The translations under genes and the position numbers were made by a program. The notes under the pieces were generated by a model. That model had not been told where the DNA came from, did not search any database, and worked only from the letters and a program-made list of their open reading frames with translations. Below, piece after piece: positions 35,124 through 43,929 of a DNA stretch of 64,000 bases. Source of the DNA: Brevibacillus fortis. Its GTDB lineage: Bacteria; Bacillota; Bacilli; Brevibacillales; Brevibacillaceae. Position 1 is the first letter of the stretch, and every line of letters begins with the position of its first letter. The stretch lies in NCBI RefSeq assembly GCF_003013395.1, contig NZ_PXZM01000023.1, positions 1 to 64,000 on the forward strand, read 5' to 3'.

Positions 35124-35985
35124 GTTTCACCCGGTTTTTATACTGAGTGTGAAGTCTTTTAATCGTATGATAATAGGTCTTGTCTTTGAGCTTGGCAAAC
35201 AGCCCGTGAGAAGGAAAATCGTAATTAACCTCAATAATGGAGAGGTTTCCTGTTTTCTCTATTGCAAAATCAACGCCGATTTGCGCGCTGTGCCGATATT
35301 TATTAAAGTGGGCACATACACGATGACTGATCTGAATCAAATCCGAGACGACACTTTTTATTTTGTCGGGCGCGACTGCCTCAGATTTTTTCAAGGCATG
35401 CGGAACAGTCACAGCATATCCGCCGCCGCGAGCGACATTAGTAATAATACTGTCGGAACCGGCTACCTTGGCTAGCATGCCTGCATATTGCCATTTGCCT
35501 AATCCATTGCGCATCATCATGACGCGAATATCAAAGGGGCGACCGTCGAGTTCAGCCAGATCCAGCCCTTTTTGAATGACATAATTTTTTTCTGTGCACT
35601 GTCTGGCGAGCTGTTGCTTTAAGTCTGCCAAGGTCATCGCGTACATCGGTTCTCCGCGTTCCTTGACGAACTGGTAGCCCCCGTCGTCCGTTTTCCAGAC
35701 ACGGATAATGCCTTTTCCCATATGGGTTCGCGTCGGTTTGATATAGACGGTAGAATACTTCGCTACATACGAGTCCAAATGTGCAGGCTGATACAAGGAA
35801 GTAGGCGGGAGGTAAGGGCGGATGTACGGACTTTTTGAAAAGAACTGATGAAGTTTCCACTTGGAAGAGGAGATCACACCGTGCACCTCACTTTCGAAAA
35901 ATCCATTCGTGCTAGCATATGCAACTACATTCACGACCGTTTTTGCTGGCTCCCGCTGAGAATGGCGTTTTTCAAAAAATGCCAA
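35104..35985 (-). CDS. YheC/YheD-type ATP-grasp protein (spore-coat-associated family)
   Basis: Up to 293 aa. The ATP-grasp core is visible: STVYIKPTRTHMGKGIIRV (lysine and glycine-rich loop), QKGLDLAELDGRPFDIRVMMMRN, a glycine-rich VARGGGYAV loop, and IGVDFAIEKTGNLSIIEVNYDFPSHG with metal-binding Glu and Asn near the end. YheC/D proteins are linked to the spore coat in bacilli; such enzymes ligate a carboxylate to an amine. The start is uncertain: TTG 35985 has no ribosome site, and GTG about 35934 is an alternative with GGGAG about 15 nt upstream. Arg/Lys-rich C-terminus. Confidence 0.78.
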   Translation of the reverse strand: MAFFEKRHSQREPAKTVVNVVAYASTNGFFESEVHGVISSSKWKLHQFFSKSPYIRPYLPPTSLYQPAHLDSYVAKYSTVYIKPTRTHMGKGIIRVWKTDDGGYQFVKERGEPMYAMTLADLKQQLARQCTEKNYVIQKGLDLAELDGRPFDIRVMMMRNGLGKWQYAGMLAKVAGSDSIITNVARGGGYAVTVPHALKKSEAVAPDKIKSVVSDLIQISHRVCAHFNKYRHSAQIGVDFAIEKTGNLSIIEVNYDFPSHGLFAKLKDKTYYHTIKRLHTQYKNRVKRKQRKA

Positions 35986-36055
35986 GGAGTGAGAAGGATT
36001 TAGGAAATTGCGGGGGAATATATGTTCTAATCATTGGACAAGGATGGAGAAAATC

Positions 36056-36880
36056 ATGCGGCAATACCGCCCAGTGCAACCTCCGACTCTGCAACGAGCG
36101 ACCGTCCCAAATGAGTACCGTTACCGAGAATACATGCCCAGCAAAAGCCTGGCGAACTATATCGCCTGCTACTGGGTCTCCGAATACGACGGCGGGGGAG
36201 TCGTGCGGACGAGCCGAGTCATTCCTGATGGATGCGTCGATATCATTTTCAATCTCGGAGCTACTTCTATAAAGCAGGGGGCATTTCTAACGGGACTGAT
36301 GCGGACGTACGAAGACATGCTAATAACCGAACCACAATCTTTGCTAGGCATTCGGTTTTACGCTGAGGGAGCAGCTCGCTTTTTGCGCTACCCAGTCGCC
36401 ATGATCAACGGACATCATCCCAATCTGGAAGACATCTGGGGCAAAGAGGCGGATGAGATAATAGAAGGCTTACTCGAAGCTTCCGACACTGCGGAGCGGA
36501 TCGCATGGTTGGAGCAGGAGCTTATCAAACGCTTGTGGATGGATGATCCAACAGACCAGTTGCTTTTGACAAGCATGTACTACTTATATGAATACAGAGG
36601 AAATCTTTCTATGGCAGTACTCGCCGAGAAAGTGAATTACAGCGAGAGAACCTTGCGCAGGACGTTTCAACAACAGTTGGGAATGAGCCCGAAGGAACTG
36701 GGGCGAATTATTCAATTTCAAGGGCTGCTGCAAGTGCTGGCTAAGGGAATACGCACTTCGTTTACGGATACAGCTCTCCAATGTGGCTATTACGATCAAT
36801 CGCACTTGATCAAGAGCTTTCACACTTTTTACGGCGTAGCACCAAGCAAAATCGTCTCGCTAGACAGCGCGAATCGATAG
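36056..36880 (+). CDS. AraC-family transcriptional regulator
   Basis: 274 aa from ATG 36056 (GGAG 7 nt upstream; the earlier ATG 36044 has no site). The N-terminal domain (about 25-165; YIACYWVSEYD, RVIPDGCVDIIFNLG) is the DUF6597-type ligand module common in this group. The C-terminal AraC DNA-binding domain (about 180-270) has NLSMAVLAEKVNYSERTLRRTFQQQLG and FTDTALQCGYYDQSHLIKSFHTFYG as its two helix-turn-helix units. The following genes (a YjbR-like protein and a VOC protein) are possible targets. The effector is unknown. Confidence 0.9.
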   Translation: MRQYRPVQPPTLQRATVPNEYRYREYMPSKSLANYIACYWVSEYDGGGVVRTSRVIPDGCVDIIFNLGATSIKQGAFLTGLMRTYEDMLITEPQSLLGIRFYAEGAARFLRYPVAMINGHHPNLEDIWGKEADEIIEGLLEASDTAERIAWLEQELIKRLWMDDPTDQLLLTSMYYLYEYRGNLSMAVLAEKVNYSERTLRRTFQQQLGMSPKELGRIIQFQGLLQVLAKGIRTSFTDTALQCGYYDQSHLIKSFHTFYGVAPSKIVSLDSANR

Positions 36881-36956
36881 TCTCGAAAAGTTGTCCGTTT
36901 TTTACAAGCTTCTTTTTGCGAGACTCGTTATCCTAAAGAAAGGATGGTGAATTCAA

Positions 36957-37322
36957 GTGGATGAACAAACATTAGATACATACTGCCGGAAGCAGCCCGG
37001 TGCCACCCATGACTATCAGATGGATTGGGAATGCGATCGCTACCATGTCGGAGGCAAAATATTTGCCATGATCGGGGGCGATTCCAAAGGCGTTCGGATC
37101 CTCACCTTGAAGTGCGATCCGATGCGGGCGGAGGAATTGCGCGAGAGCTACGAAGGAATCGTACCCGGCTATCACATGAATAAATCCCATTGGAATTCTG
37201 TCTACTTGGACGCTGACATTCCCGAAGGCTTATGGGAAAGGATGATCGAGCATGCGTACGAGACAGTGCTCCAAAAACTGCCCAAGCGCGTCCAGCAAGA
37301 AATCAAGAGCGAACAGGAGTGA
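36957..37322 (+). CDS. MmcQ/YjbR family protein
   Basis: 121 aa from GTG 36957 (AAGGATG upstream). It has the cyaY-like/YjbR double-wing fold: LDTYCRKQPGATHDYQMDWECDRYHVGGKIFAMIGGDS, then LKCDPMRAEELRESYEGIVPGYHMNKSHWNSVYLD and WERMIEHAYETVLQKLPKR. The family is annotated as DNA-binding, but its biochemical role is not settled. It lies 76 nt after the AraC regulator, and its stop overlaps the ribosome site of the next gene, so they are probably co-transcribed. Confidence 0.88.
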   Translation: MDEQTLDTYCRKQPGATHDYQMDWECDRYHVGGKIFAMIGGDSKGVRILTLKCDPMRAEELRESYEGIVPGYHMNKSHWNSVYLDADIPEGLWERMIEHAYETVLQKLPKRVQQEIKSEQE

Positions 37323-37327
37323 GTGAT

Positions 37328-37705
37328 GTGGGAATCAAGCTTGATATGGTAGGGATTGTCGTAGCGGACATGAAAAAAGCGTTGGATTTCTATCGGGTAC
37401 TCGGTTTCGATATACCCGAGGAGGCAAATGAAGAGCCGCATGTGGAGGTAGCGCAGGACGGTGTTCGTCTGGCCTTTGATACAATTGAGATTGCCAAGGG
37501 TGTGTATGGAGGATGGGAAGCACCTGTCGGGCATCGGATTGAACTGGCTTTTTTGTGTGAGGATGCTGCGGCACTTGATAAGTTGTATGCGAAAATCGTT
37601 ACACATGGTTATGAGAGTCACCGTGAGCCGTGGGATGCGTTCTGGGGACAGCGGTATGCCATTGTGAAAGACCCGGATGGGAACCTAATCAGTTTGTTTG
37701 CGTAA
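37328..37705 (+). CDS. VOC family protein
   Basis: 125 aa from GTG 37328, chosen because AGGAG (37315-37319) is 8 nt upstream; GTG 37319 overlapping the previous stop is an alternative. Glyoxalase fold with DMVGIVVADMKKALDFYRVLGFDIP, HRIELAFLCEDAAALDKLYAKI and YAIVKDPDGNLISLFA. The last strand has no acidic metal ligand (NLISLF), resembling bleomycin-resistance-type binding proteins more than glyoxalase I. Coupled to the YjbR-type gene. Confidence 0.85.
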   Translation: MGIKLDMVGIVVADMKKALDFYRVLGFDIPEEANEEPHVEVAQDGVRLAFDTIEIAKGVYGGWEAPVGHRIELAFLCEDAAALDKLYAKIVTHGYESHREPWDAFWGQRYAIVKDPDGNLISLFA

Positions 37706-37724
37706 TACTATCCTTTATAAGAAG

Positions 37725-37761
37725 ACAAGCCGAGCCTATGTGAAAAAGGTTCGGCTTGTTT
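37725..37761 (+). terminator. Terminator after the AraC-YjbR-VOC run
   Basis: ACAAGCCGAGCC (37725-37736) pairs with GGTTCGGCTTGT (37748-37759), 11 of 12 Watson-Crick with a G-T, with only a short T-run. Confidence 0.7.
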
Positions 37762-38019
37762 GCGTATGGGACGGAATCATTGGCTGATATATAAAACTTT
37801 TTAATAGGAAAACATACCCATAACATCCCGGGTTTTTCTCAAGGAAACGGGCTAGTGCTGTGCCAGCTTGAAATGGACGAGACTTGTGCATTGTTCTTAT
37901 TTTAAGAAATAAAATTTACTAATAATCGATTGACTTATGTAATTTTGCTACATATAATGAAAGCGATAACAGGAACGAATTTTCCAACGATTCTCGATAC
38001 TCAAATGGGGGCTTCTGAC
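37762..38019 (+). promoter_or_regulatory. Sigma-A promoter and cre site of the muropeptide-salvage run
   Basis: TTGACT (37930-37935), a 17-nt spacer and a perfect TATAAT (37953-37958) form a strong promoter. TGAAAGCGATAACA (37958-37971) fits the CcpA cre consensus TGWAANCGNTNWCA at every defined position and overlaps the end of the -10 and the start site, a position for repression. The predicted leader is about 55 nt to ATG 38020. The rest of this gap (37762-37929) shows nothing definite. Confidence 0.82.
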
Positions 38020-39240
38020 ATGGATCAACCTGCAAAATTGCTCGATTATCGTGCGAAAAATGAGCATGTACTCATCGGCCTGATGTCGGGCACTTCGCTG
38101 GATGGCATTGATGCCGCACTCGTAGCGATCCGCACAGATGAACAGGGAGAGATCGAAAAGGTGACTCTCCGCGATTTTTTTTATATGCCTTACTCCGATG
38201 ACTTACGTGAGTGGGTCATGAATCTGTGCAGTGTCGAAACAGCGAGAGTGGATCAGTTAACTGCGGTGCATTACGGCTTATCTGAATGGTATGCCTATGC
38301 GGTACAGCAATTGATTCAGAAAGCGGGTGTAACAGCAACGGAAGTAGATGCAGTCTGTATGCACGGACAAACCATTTGGCATATCGCCGGACGCACGCCA
38401 TTTCCCGGACCACAAGGAATGACAGAGGTCAGGGCGTCCTTGCAAATCGGCGAGCTGTCCACATTGGCAGAACGTACGGGTATCCCAGTGGTGGGGAACT
38501 TCCGCGCTCGAGATCTGGCTGCTGATGGAGAAGGAGCACCGCTTGTTCCATATGCGGACTATATTTTGTTCCGCCATCCGCAAAAAGGCAGACTGCTGCA
38601 AAATATTGGTGGAATCGCCAATGTCACATTACTTCCTGCAAGTGCAACTATCGATCAAGTCGTCGCTTTTGATACAGGCCCTGGCAATATGATCATGGAT
38701 CAAATCGTCCAACACATGACCAACGGACAGATGAGATATGACGAGGGTGGCAAGCTGGCCGCAGGTGGCATGGTTTCTTCGGTACTACTGGAAAAATGGT
38801 TGCAGGATCCGTATTACCAGATCAAGCCGCCGAAAAGCACAGGCCGCGAAGTATACGGCAAAGCTTTTGCCCAAGAGCTGTTCAGTGAAGCAGAAAAGCT
38901 CGGCATCAGTCATGCCGACTTGTTAGCAACCGTGACCGCATTGACAGCTACGACGATCACGGACGCTTATAAGCATTTCGTATTACCAACAACCAAAGTG
39001 GAGGAAGTGATCGTCTCGGGTGGAGGCGCTCATAACCAGACGCTTCTCGCCATGCTACAGCGTCAATTGCCGACGGGAATTACCGTGATGACGGCGCAGC
39101 AGTTTGGTATGCCTGACGATGCGAAGGAAGCAGTCGCTTTTGCCATTTTGGGTCATGAGACACTAATGGGACGACCATCCAATGTGCCATCTGTAACAGG
39201 GGCGAAGAGGGCCGTACCGTTAGGAAATATATGCTTCTAA
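38020..39240 (+). CDS. anmK: 1,6-anhydro-N-acetylmuramic acid kinase
   Basis: 406 aa. AnmK opens and phosphorylates anhydro-MurNAc with ATP to MurNAc-6-phosphate. Hallmarks are the N-terminal phosphate loop IGLMSGTSLDGIDAAL (about 20-35), VCMHGQTIWH, NFRARDLAADGEGAPLVPY with the catalytic Asp, GGIANVTLLP, FDTGPGNMIMD, and the C-terminal VIVSGGGAHNQTLL. ATG 38020 is preferred over 38005 because GGGGG precedes it. First gene of the run. Its substrate arises from lytic-transglycosylase turnover, mostly known from Gram-negatives, so it may come from other bacteria through import. Confidence 0.95.
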   Translation: MDQPAKLLDYRAKNEHVLIGLMSGTSLDGIDAALVAIRTDEQGEIEKVTLRDFFYMPYSDDLREWVMNLCSVETARVDQLTAVHYGLSEWYAYAVQQLIQKAGVTATEVDAVCMHGQTIWHIAGRTPFPGPQGMTEVRASLQIGELSTLAERTGIPVVGNFRARDLAADGEGAPLVPYADYILFRHPQKGRLLQNIGGIANVTLLPASATIDQVVAFDTGPGNMIMDQIVQHMTNGQMRYDEGGKLAAGGMVSSVLLEKWLQDPYYQIKPPKSTGREVYGKAFAQELFSEAEKLGISHADLLATVTALTATTITDAYKHFVLPTTKVEEVIVSGGGAHNQTLLAMLQRQLPTGITVMTAQQFGMPDDAKEAVAFAILGHETLMGRPSNVPSVTGAKRAVPLGNICF

Positions 39241-39266
39241 CATGAGATAAACTAGGGGGTACCATC

Positions 39267-40802
39267 GTGAAAAAACGAGTATTGGCAGGCTTTTTCCTAT
39301 CATTGTCTCTCGCGCTTTCCGCTTGTTCAGGTGGAGGAACAGCACCCGCAGAGCAGGGCAAGTCAGCGGAAGGACAAGCAAAAACAGAACTGATCGTGGC
39401 AGCCGAGCAAGAGCCAGTGGGCTATGACCCGCATAAGGTTCCTGCGGCATCCAGTTTGCGTGTCTATGCGCTCATCTACGATAGCTTGACCAAGCTGGAC
39501 GAGAACATGAACATCGTACCGAACCTAGCAGAAAAGTGGGAGATTGCGTCAGACGGCAAAACGGTCACTATGTTCCTGCAAAAAGGCGTCAAATTCCACA
39601 ATGGCAAAGATATGACGGCAGAAGACGTAAAATTCAGCTTTGAGCGAATCATGAATCCAGACACGGGCTCGATCGCGAAATCGTATTTTTCCAGCGTAGA
39701 AGCGATTGAAGTGAAGGATCCAACGACAGTTGTCTTCAAGCTGAAAAATGCGGATGCCTCGTTCGTTGCCAATACAGCAAGTGCCTATGCTTCCATCGTG
39801 CCAGCAGGCTCCACTGACCTGACCAAGGAAGCAATCGGAACCGGTCCATTTAAAATGGAAAAAAGTGAGTCGGGACAATATGTCCTGCTAAAGAAAAATG
39901 CGGATTACTTCAATAAAGAACTGCCAAAGGTAGAGTCCATCAAGTTCCAAATCATGAAGGACGAGGCTGAGCGTCTCGCTGCGATTCGCTCCGGTAAAGT
40001 CGACATCAGCATGGTGTCTGCTGATTCTGCGAAGCTATTGGAAGGCAAGCCAGGCGTACAGATCAAGAACTACCAATCCCTGGAGTACAGCTACCTGGGC
40101 ATTAACGTAAACAAAAAGCCTTTTGACAATCCAAAAGTGCGCGAAGCGATCAGCTATGCCGTTGACCGCAACCAAATCATCCAGACTGTTTGGAAAGGCG
40201 AAGCGACTCTGACTGGTCCGATCGCACCTGCATTGACCAACTGGGCTTTGGACCCTGCTACTTATCCGACCTACAAAACAGATGTAGAAAAAGCGAAGCA
40301 ACTGCTGGCAGAAGCGGGCTACCCGAACGGTTTCGAGACACAGATCGAAACAGCGGCGACTTATCCAGACATGGTAGAAACCGCACAAGTGATCCAACAA
40401 CAGCTCAAAGCAATCGGCATCAACGCGAAAATCAACCAGCTCGAGTGGGGGAACTACATCGATACGTGGAAATCCAAGGACATGAACTTGATGGTAGGTC
40501 GCAACACATCTGGTGTAGATGCTGACCGTTCCATGCGCTTCTTCTTCTCGACAACTGGTTCTGCTAACGTATGGAACTACTCCAACCCGGCCTACGATGA
40601 GCTGGTGCAAAAAGCACTGACGACAATCGATCAAACAGAGCGCAAAAAGCTGTATGACGAAGCACAAACCATGCTGGTAGCAGATGCACCAAACCTGTTC
40701 CTGGCATCTCCGAAAAACTACTACGCGGTTCGTGACAACATCGATTTCACACCGTCCGCAGCGGGCGAAGTATACTCGCTGATCAAAACTTCGATCAAGT
40801 AA
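39267..40802 (+). CDS. Peptide-type ABC transporter substrate-binding lipoprotein
   Basis: 511 aa from GTG 39267 (AGGGGG upstream). Lipobox L-S-A-C with Cys20, then an SBP_bac_5 (DppA/OppA) fold: LIVAAEQEPVGYDPHKVPAASSLRVYALIYDSL, VTMFLQKGVKFHNGKDMTAEDVKFSFERIM, AIGTGPFKMEK, NPKVREAISYAVDRNQI. In DppA-like proteins this cleft binds short peptides; MppA/MurQ-cluster relatives bind cell-wall peptides. Its placement between anmK and murQ makes muropeptides the likely ligand, which is inference. Confidence 0.93.
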   Translation: MKKRVLAGFFLSLSLALSACSGGGTAPAEQGKSAEGQAKTELIVAAEQEPVGYDPHKVPAASSLRVYALIYDSLTKLDENMNIVPNLAEKWEIASDGKTVTMFLQKGVKFHNGKDMTAEDVKFSFERIMNPDTGSIAKSYFSSVEAIEVKDPTTVVFKLKNADASFVANTASAYASIVPAGSTDLTKEAIGTGPFKMEKSESGQYVLLKKNADYFNKELPKVESIKFQIMKDEAERLAAIRSGKVDISMVSADSAKLLEGKPGVQIKNYQSLEYSYLGINVNKKPFDNPKVREAISYAVDRNQIIQTVWKGEATLTGPIAPALTNWALDPATYPTYKTDVEKAKQLLAEAGYPNGFETQIETAATYPDMVETAQVIQQQLKAIGINAKINQLEWGNYIDTWKSKDMNLMVGRNTSGVDADRSMRFFFSTTGSANVWNYSNPAYDELVQKALTTIDQTERKKLYDEAQTMLVADAPNLFLASPKNYYAVRDNIDFTPSAAGEVYSLIKTSIK

Positions 40803-40822
40803 TGTAGCATACGTGTGATGAA

Positions 40823-40848
40823 GGCTCCGCCAGAGGTTAGGCGGAGCC
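40823..40848 (+). other. Intercistronic hairpin after the binding-protein gene
   Basis: GGCTCCGCC (40823-40831) and GGCGGAGCC (40840-40848) form a perfect 9-bp stem with an 8-nt loop and no T-run. Such a fold behind a binding-protein gene commonly stabilises its mRNA or partly stops transcription, giving more binding protein than permease. Confidence 0.75.
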
Positions 40849-40874
40849 AAGTTTCTAAATATGGAGGGAAACTC

Positions 40875-41816
40875 GTGGGATCTTATCTAATCAAACGTGT
40901 CGCCAGCCTGATTCCCATCCTGTTTGGCATATCCGTATTGATCTTCACGATCCTGCATCTGGTGCCGGGCGATCCAGCTTCCATCATGCTGGGAACGAGT
41001 GCCACACCGGAAGCAATTGCGGCGTTGAATAAAAGCATGGGACTGGATCAGCCGTTGATTAACCAGTACCTGCGTTGGATATCAGGAATCCTGCAAGGGA
41101 ATTTTGGTGTATCGGTCCACACAGGGGAAGAGATTTTGCCTCAGATTCTCAAACGTTTTGCTATCACCATGCAACTGACTGTATTTGGTGTTCTGATTGG
41201 GTGGGTGCTCGCGATTCCGTTCGGGATTCTCTCGGCCATTCGCGCTCATTCCAAAACAGACATCGTGGTTCGTGTGTTTACGTTGCTAGGTATTTCTGTT
41301 CCGAACTTTGCCATCGGGACCCTGCTCTTGCTCGGCTTTTCGCTTTATTTCAACTGGTTCCCGCCCATTGATGTGGTGAACTTCTGGGAAGATCCGATAG
41401 AGGCGTTCAAGGTATTCATTCTGCCTGCGACAACGATGGGGATTGTGGTGGCTGCTGGTGTGATGCGGATGACTCGTTCTGCGTTTTTGGAAACCATGGA
41501 CAAAGATTTTATTCGGACAGCGCGGGCTAAGGGTAACAGTAAATGGACAATCGTCATGGGCCATGCGTTCCGCAACTCTTCGATTCCGATCGTTACGATC
41601 GCAGGTATGCAGATCGGGTACCTTTTGGGCGGGTCTGTTATCGTCGAGCAGCTGTTCTCGATTCCAGGTTTGGGCCAGTACATTCTGGAGGGAATTTATC
41701 AGCGGGATTATCCGGTTGTACAGGGAGGCGTATTGTTTGTCGCTCTGGTGTTTGTCCTGGTCAATCTGCTCATCGACCTGATCTATACCTGGATTGATCC
41801 GCGTATCAAGTATTGA
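40875..41816 (+). CDS. Peptide ABC transporter permease (DppB-like)
   Basis: 313 aa from GTG 40875 (GGAGGG upstream); the longer frame would read through the intercistronic hairpin. Six membrane helices. The EAA loop with its conserved Gly is DFIRTARAKGNSKWTIVMGHAFRNS (about 215-240). The N-terminus GSYLIKRVASLIPILFGISVLIFTILHLVPGDPA is the DppB/OppB signature. It pairs with the DppC-like permease 15 nt downstream. Confidence 0.95.
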   Translation: MGSYLIKRVASLIPILFGISVLIFTILHLVPGDPASIMLGTSATPEAIAALNKSMGLDQPLINQYLRWISGILQGNFGVSVHTGEEILPQILKRFAITMQLTVFGVLIGWVLAIPFGILSAIRAHSKTDIVVRVFTLLGISVPNFAIGTLLLLGFSLYFNWFPPIDVVNFWEDPIEAFKVFILPATTMGIVVAAGVMRMTRSAFLETMDKDFIRTARAKGNSKWTIVMGHAFRNSSIPIVTIAGMQIGYLLGGSVIVEQLFSIPGLGQYILEGIYQRDYPVVQGGVLFVALVFVLVNLLIDLIYTWIDPRIKY

Positions 41817-41831
41817 CAAGGGGAATGCGAC

Positions 41832-42665
41832 ATGAGCACATTTCGAAAGCGTTTTTTGGCGAATAAGACAGCCGTCTTCTGCTCCATTTTGCTGGCGTTG
41901 CTCTGTTTGACGGCAGTGCTGGCTCCAGTGTTGGCTCCGCATGACCCGACACAAATGTTTCAGGATCATCGGATGGAAGGTAGCTCGGGTGAGTTTTTGC
42001 TAGGTACGGACCAGTTTGGTCGTGATATTTTGAGCCGCATCATCTACGGTGCGCGCGTATCGCTGGTGGTAGGGCTTTCTGCCGTTCTTGTCAGCGTCGT
42101 TTTCGGTACGTTGTTTGGCTTGATCGCCGGCTACTTCGGGCGCTGGATTGATGGTTTTATCATGCGCTGTATGGACGTTCTGTTTGCTTTTCCGGAAATT
42201 TTGTTGGCGCTGGCGATTGTCGCCGCATTAGGGCCGGGAACCTTCAATACGATCATGGCCATCGGGATCGTGAACATTCCGATCTTCACCCGGACGGTGA
42301 GGGGAGCAGTTCTTTCTATCAAAAATCTGGAGTACGTAGAAAGCGCCCGTGCCATCGGTGCGAGTACGCCACGTATCTTGTTTCAGGAAATTTTTCCGAA
42401 TGTAACGGCACCGCTGCTGGTTCAATCCTCTCTGGCGATTTCAGGTGCGATCCTGACCGAATCAGCCCTCAGCTTTTTGGGCTTGGGGATTCAGCCGCCA
42501 GACCCTTCATGGGGTGGGATGATTTCAGAGGCGCGCCGCTACATGGAGCTGGCTCCGGGCATGATCATCTGGCCATGTATTGCCATGACAGTGACGATTC
42601 TCGCTTGCAACATGTTTGGGGATGCCGTCCGTGATATTCTCGACCCGCGTCATCGTGGGAAATAG
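41832..42665 (+). CDS. Peptide ABC transporter permease (DppC-like)
   Basis: 277 aa with six membrane helices. The N-terminal segment includes LLGTDQFGRDILSRIIYGARVSLVVG, the DppC/OppC hallmark, and the EAA loop is ESARAIGASTPRILFQEIFPN (about 176-195). C-terminal LGDAVRDILDPRHRGK-type ending (here FGDAVRDILDPRH). The second permease half of the importer, following DppB by 15 nt. Confidence 0.95.
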   Translation: MSTFRKRFLANKTAVFCSILLALLCLTAVLAPVLAPHDPTQMFQDHRMEGSSGEFLLGTDQFGRDILSRIIYGARVSLVVGLSAVLVSVVFGTLFGLIAGYFGRWIDGFIMRCMDVLFAFPEILLALAIVAALGPGTFNTIMAIGIVNIPIFTRTVRGAVLSIKNLEYVESARAIGASTPRILFQEIFPNVTAPLLVQSSLAISGAILTESALSFLGLGIQPPDPSWGGMISEARRYMELAPGMIIWPCIAMTVTILACNMFGDAVRDILDPRHRGK

Positions 42666-42690
42666 GAACGATAGGCAGGGGTGAGAACGA

Positions 42691-43911
42691 ATGAACGTGC
42701 AACAGATCAGAGAAACAATGGAGTCCAGTCTGACGCAAGGGATTCGGCAAGGAATTTTTCCGGGAGGAGCAGTCAGCTTGCTGCGAAACGGTTCCTCTGC
42801 TGTGACAGTCTGCATGGGAAAAACAAGCTATGGACACGATGGAAGGCCAGTTCATAGTCAAACCCTGTACGACATGGCCTCCTTGACCAAGGTGATGGTT
42901 GCCTTGCCGCTCATCCTTATCAGTGTGCAGGAAGGAAAGCTCTCGTTGACTGACTCCGTGACGAACTATCTGCCTGAATTGGCGAGCGCCCACGATCAGG
43001 AACGCAAAGGGCAGATCAAAATCATTCACCTGCTGACACATACATCGGGACTTCCTGCATGGCGTCCGTACTTTTTGCTGGGGAAAAATCGGGAGGAGTA
43101 TTTGCGGCTTATCGCAAACGAATCGATGCTGGATGCCCCGGGACGTAACATTGTGTACAGCGATTTGGGATTCATGCTGTTGGGCTTTTTACTGGAGCAC
43201 ATTTGGGACGAGGAACTGGACGCGCTGGCGAAGCGACTGATTTTTCAACCGAGCGGAATGATTCATACGAGCTATTTGCCGCTGGAACAAACAAGTTTGC
43301 AAGGGCTGGACATTGCTGCTACGGAGAAGGGCAATGCCTTTGAACAAAATATGGCTGTGACTTATTTATCAGAGCTGACAGAAGCCAGACATCCGTTGGC
43401 GTTGGAATGGCAGCAAGCTCTGGCTGGATACGGTTGGCGAGAAGGTGTTATTTGTGGCACTGTTCACGATTGCAACGCCAACTATGGCCTCAGAGGTGTC
43501 AGTGGACACGCCGGACTTTTTTCCACCTTGGCTGATACTGAGCGCTACATGCACATTTGGACGAGTGGGAAGGCTCCCGTGCAGCTTGATTCGACGTTGT
43601 GTGCCTTGGCTACTCGCTCGCTCACAGACCATTCGATTCATCGCAGAGGACTGGGGTGGATCATTTCCCCGACAGGCGGTTCCTTGGACCAGCTTGCTGC
43701 GGGGTGTAGTGGGGGAGATCTTGTTTCGGAAGGGGCCTTTGGGCATACCGGCTTTACAGGAACGTCGATCTGGTCGGACCCAGCGAGAGACGTGACGCTG
43801 ATTACATTGACGAACCGCGTGCATCCAGTCGCGAGCCCGTTGATCGGGGCGTGGCGGACCGCTCACCATAACAGAATTTTTTCAATAAGTAATCCTGACC
43901 GCACATCCTGA
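42691..43911 (+). CDS. Serine hydrolase of the class C beta-lactamase fold (AmiE-like)
   Basis: 406 aa without a signal peptide, so cytoplasmic. The nucleophile motif is S64-L-T-K67 (YDMASLTKVMVALP), the second motif Y-S-D (about 156-158, VYSDLGFMLLG), and the third a His-Thr-Gly equivalent, FGHTGFTGTSIW. In Bacillus subtilis a protein of this fold, AmiE/YbbE, cleaves the MurNAc-peptide amide and sits in the murQ operon. Position here between the importer genes and murQ supports the same role on imported muropeptides. Esterase or D-peptidase activity cannot be excluded. The AmiE homologue of B. subtilis is secreted, unlike this one. Confidence 0.8.
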   Translation: MNVQQIRETMESSLTQGIRQGIFPGGAVSLLRNGSSAVTVCMGKTSYGHDGRPVHSQTLYDMASLTKVMVALPLILISVQEGKLSLTDSVTNYLPELASAHDQERKGQIKIIHLLTHTSGLPAWRPYFLLGKNREEYLRLIANESMLDAPGRNIVYSDLGFMLLGFLLEHIWDEELDALAKRLIFQPSGMIHTSYLPLEQTSLQGLDIAATEKGNAFEQNMAVTYLSELTEARHPLALEWQQALAGYGWREGVICGTVHDCNANYGLRGVSGHAGLFSTLADTERYMHIWTSGKAPVQLDSTLCALATRSLTDHSIHRRGLGWIISPTGGSLDQLAAGCSGGDLVSEGAFGHTGFTGTSIWSDPARDVTLITLTNRVHPVASPLIGAWRTAHHNRIFSISNPDRTS

Positions 43912-43929
43912 TGAAAAGGGGGAGTACTC

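Noticed and set aside
40035-40850. A 271-codon minus-strand frame opposite the first peptide-binding protein
   Set aside because: Antisense to a clear SBP_bac_5 gene, Cys- and Arg-rich composition, and it crosses the intercistronic hairpin.
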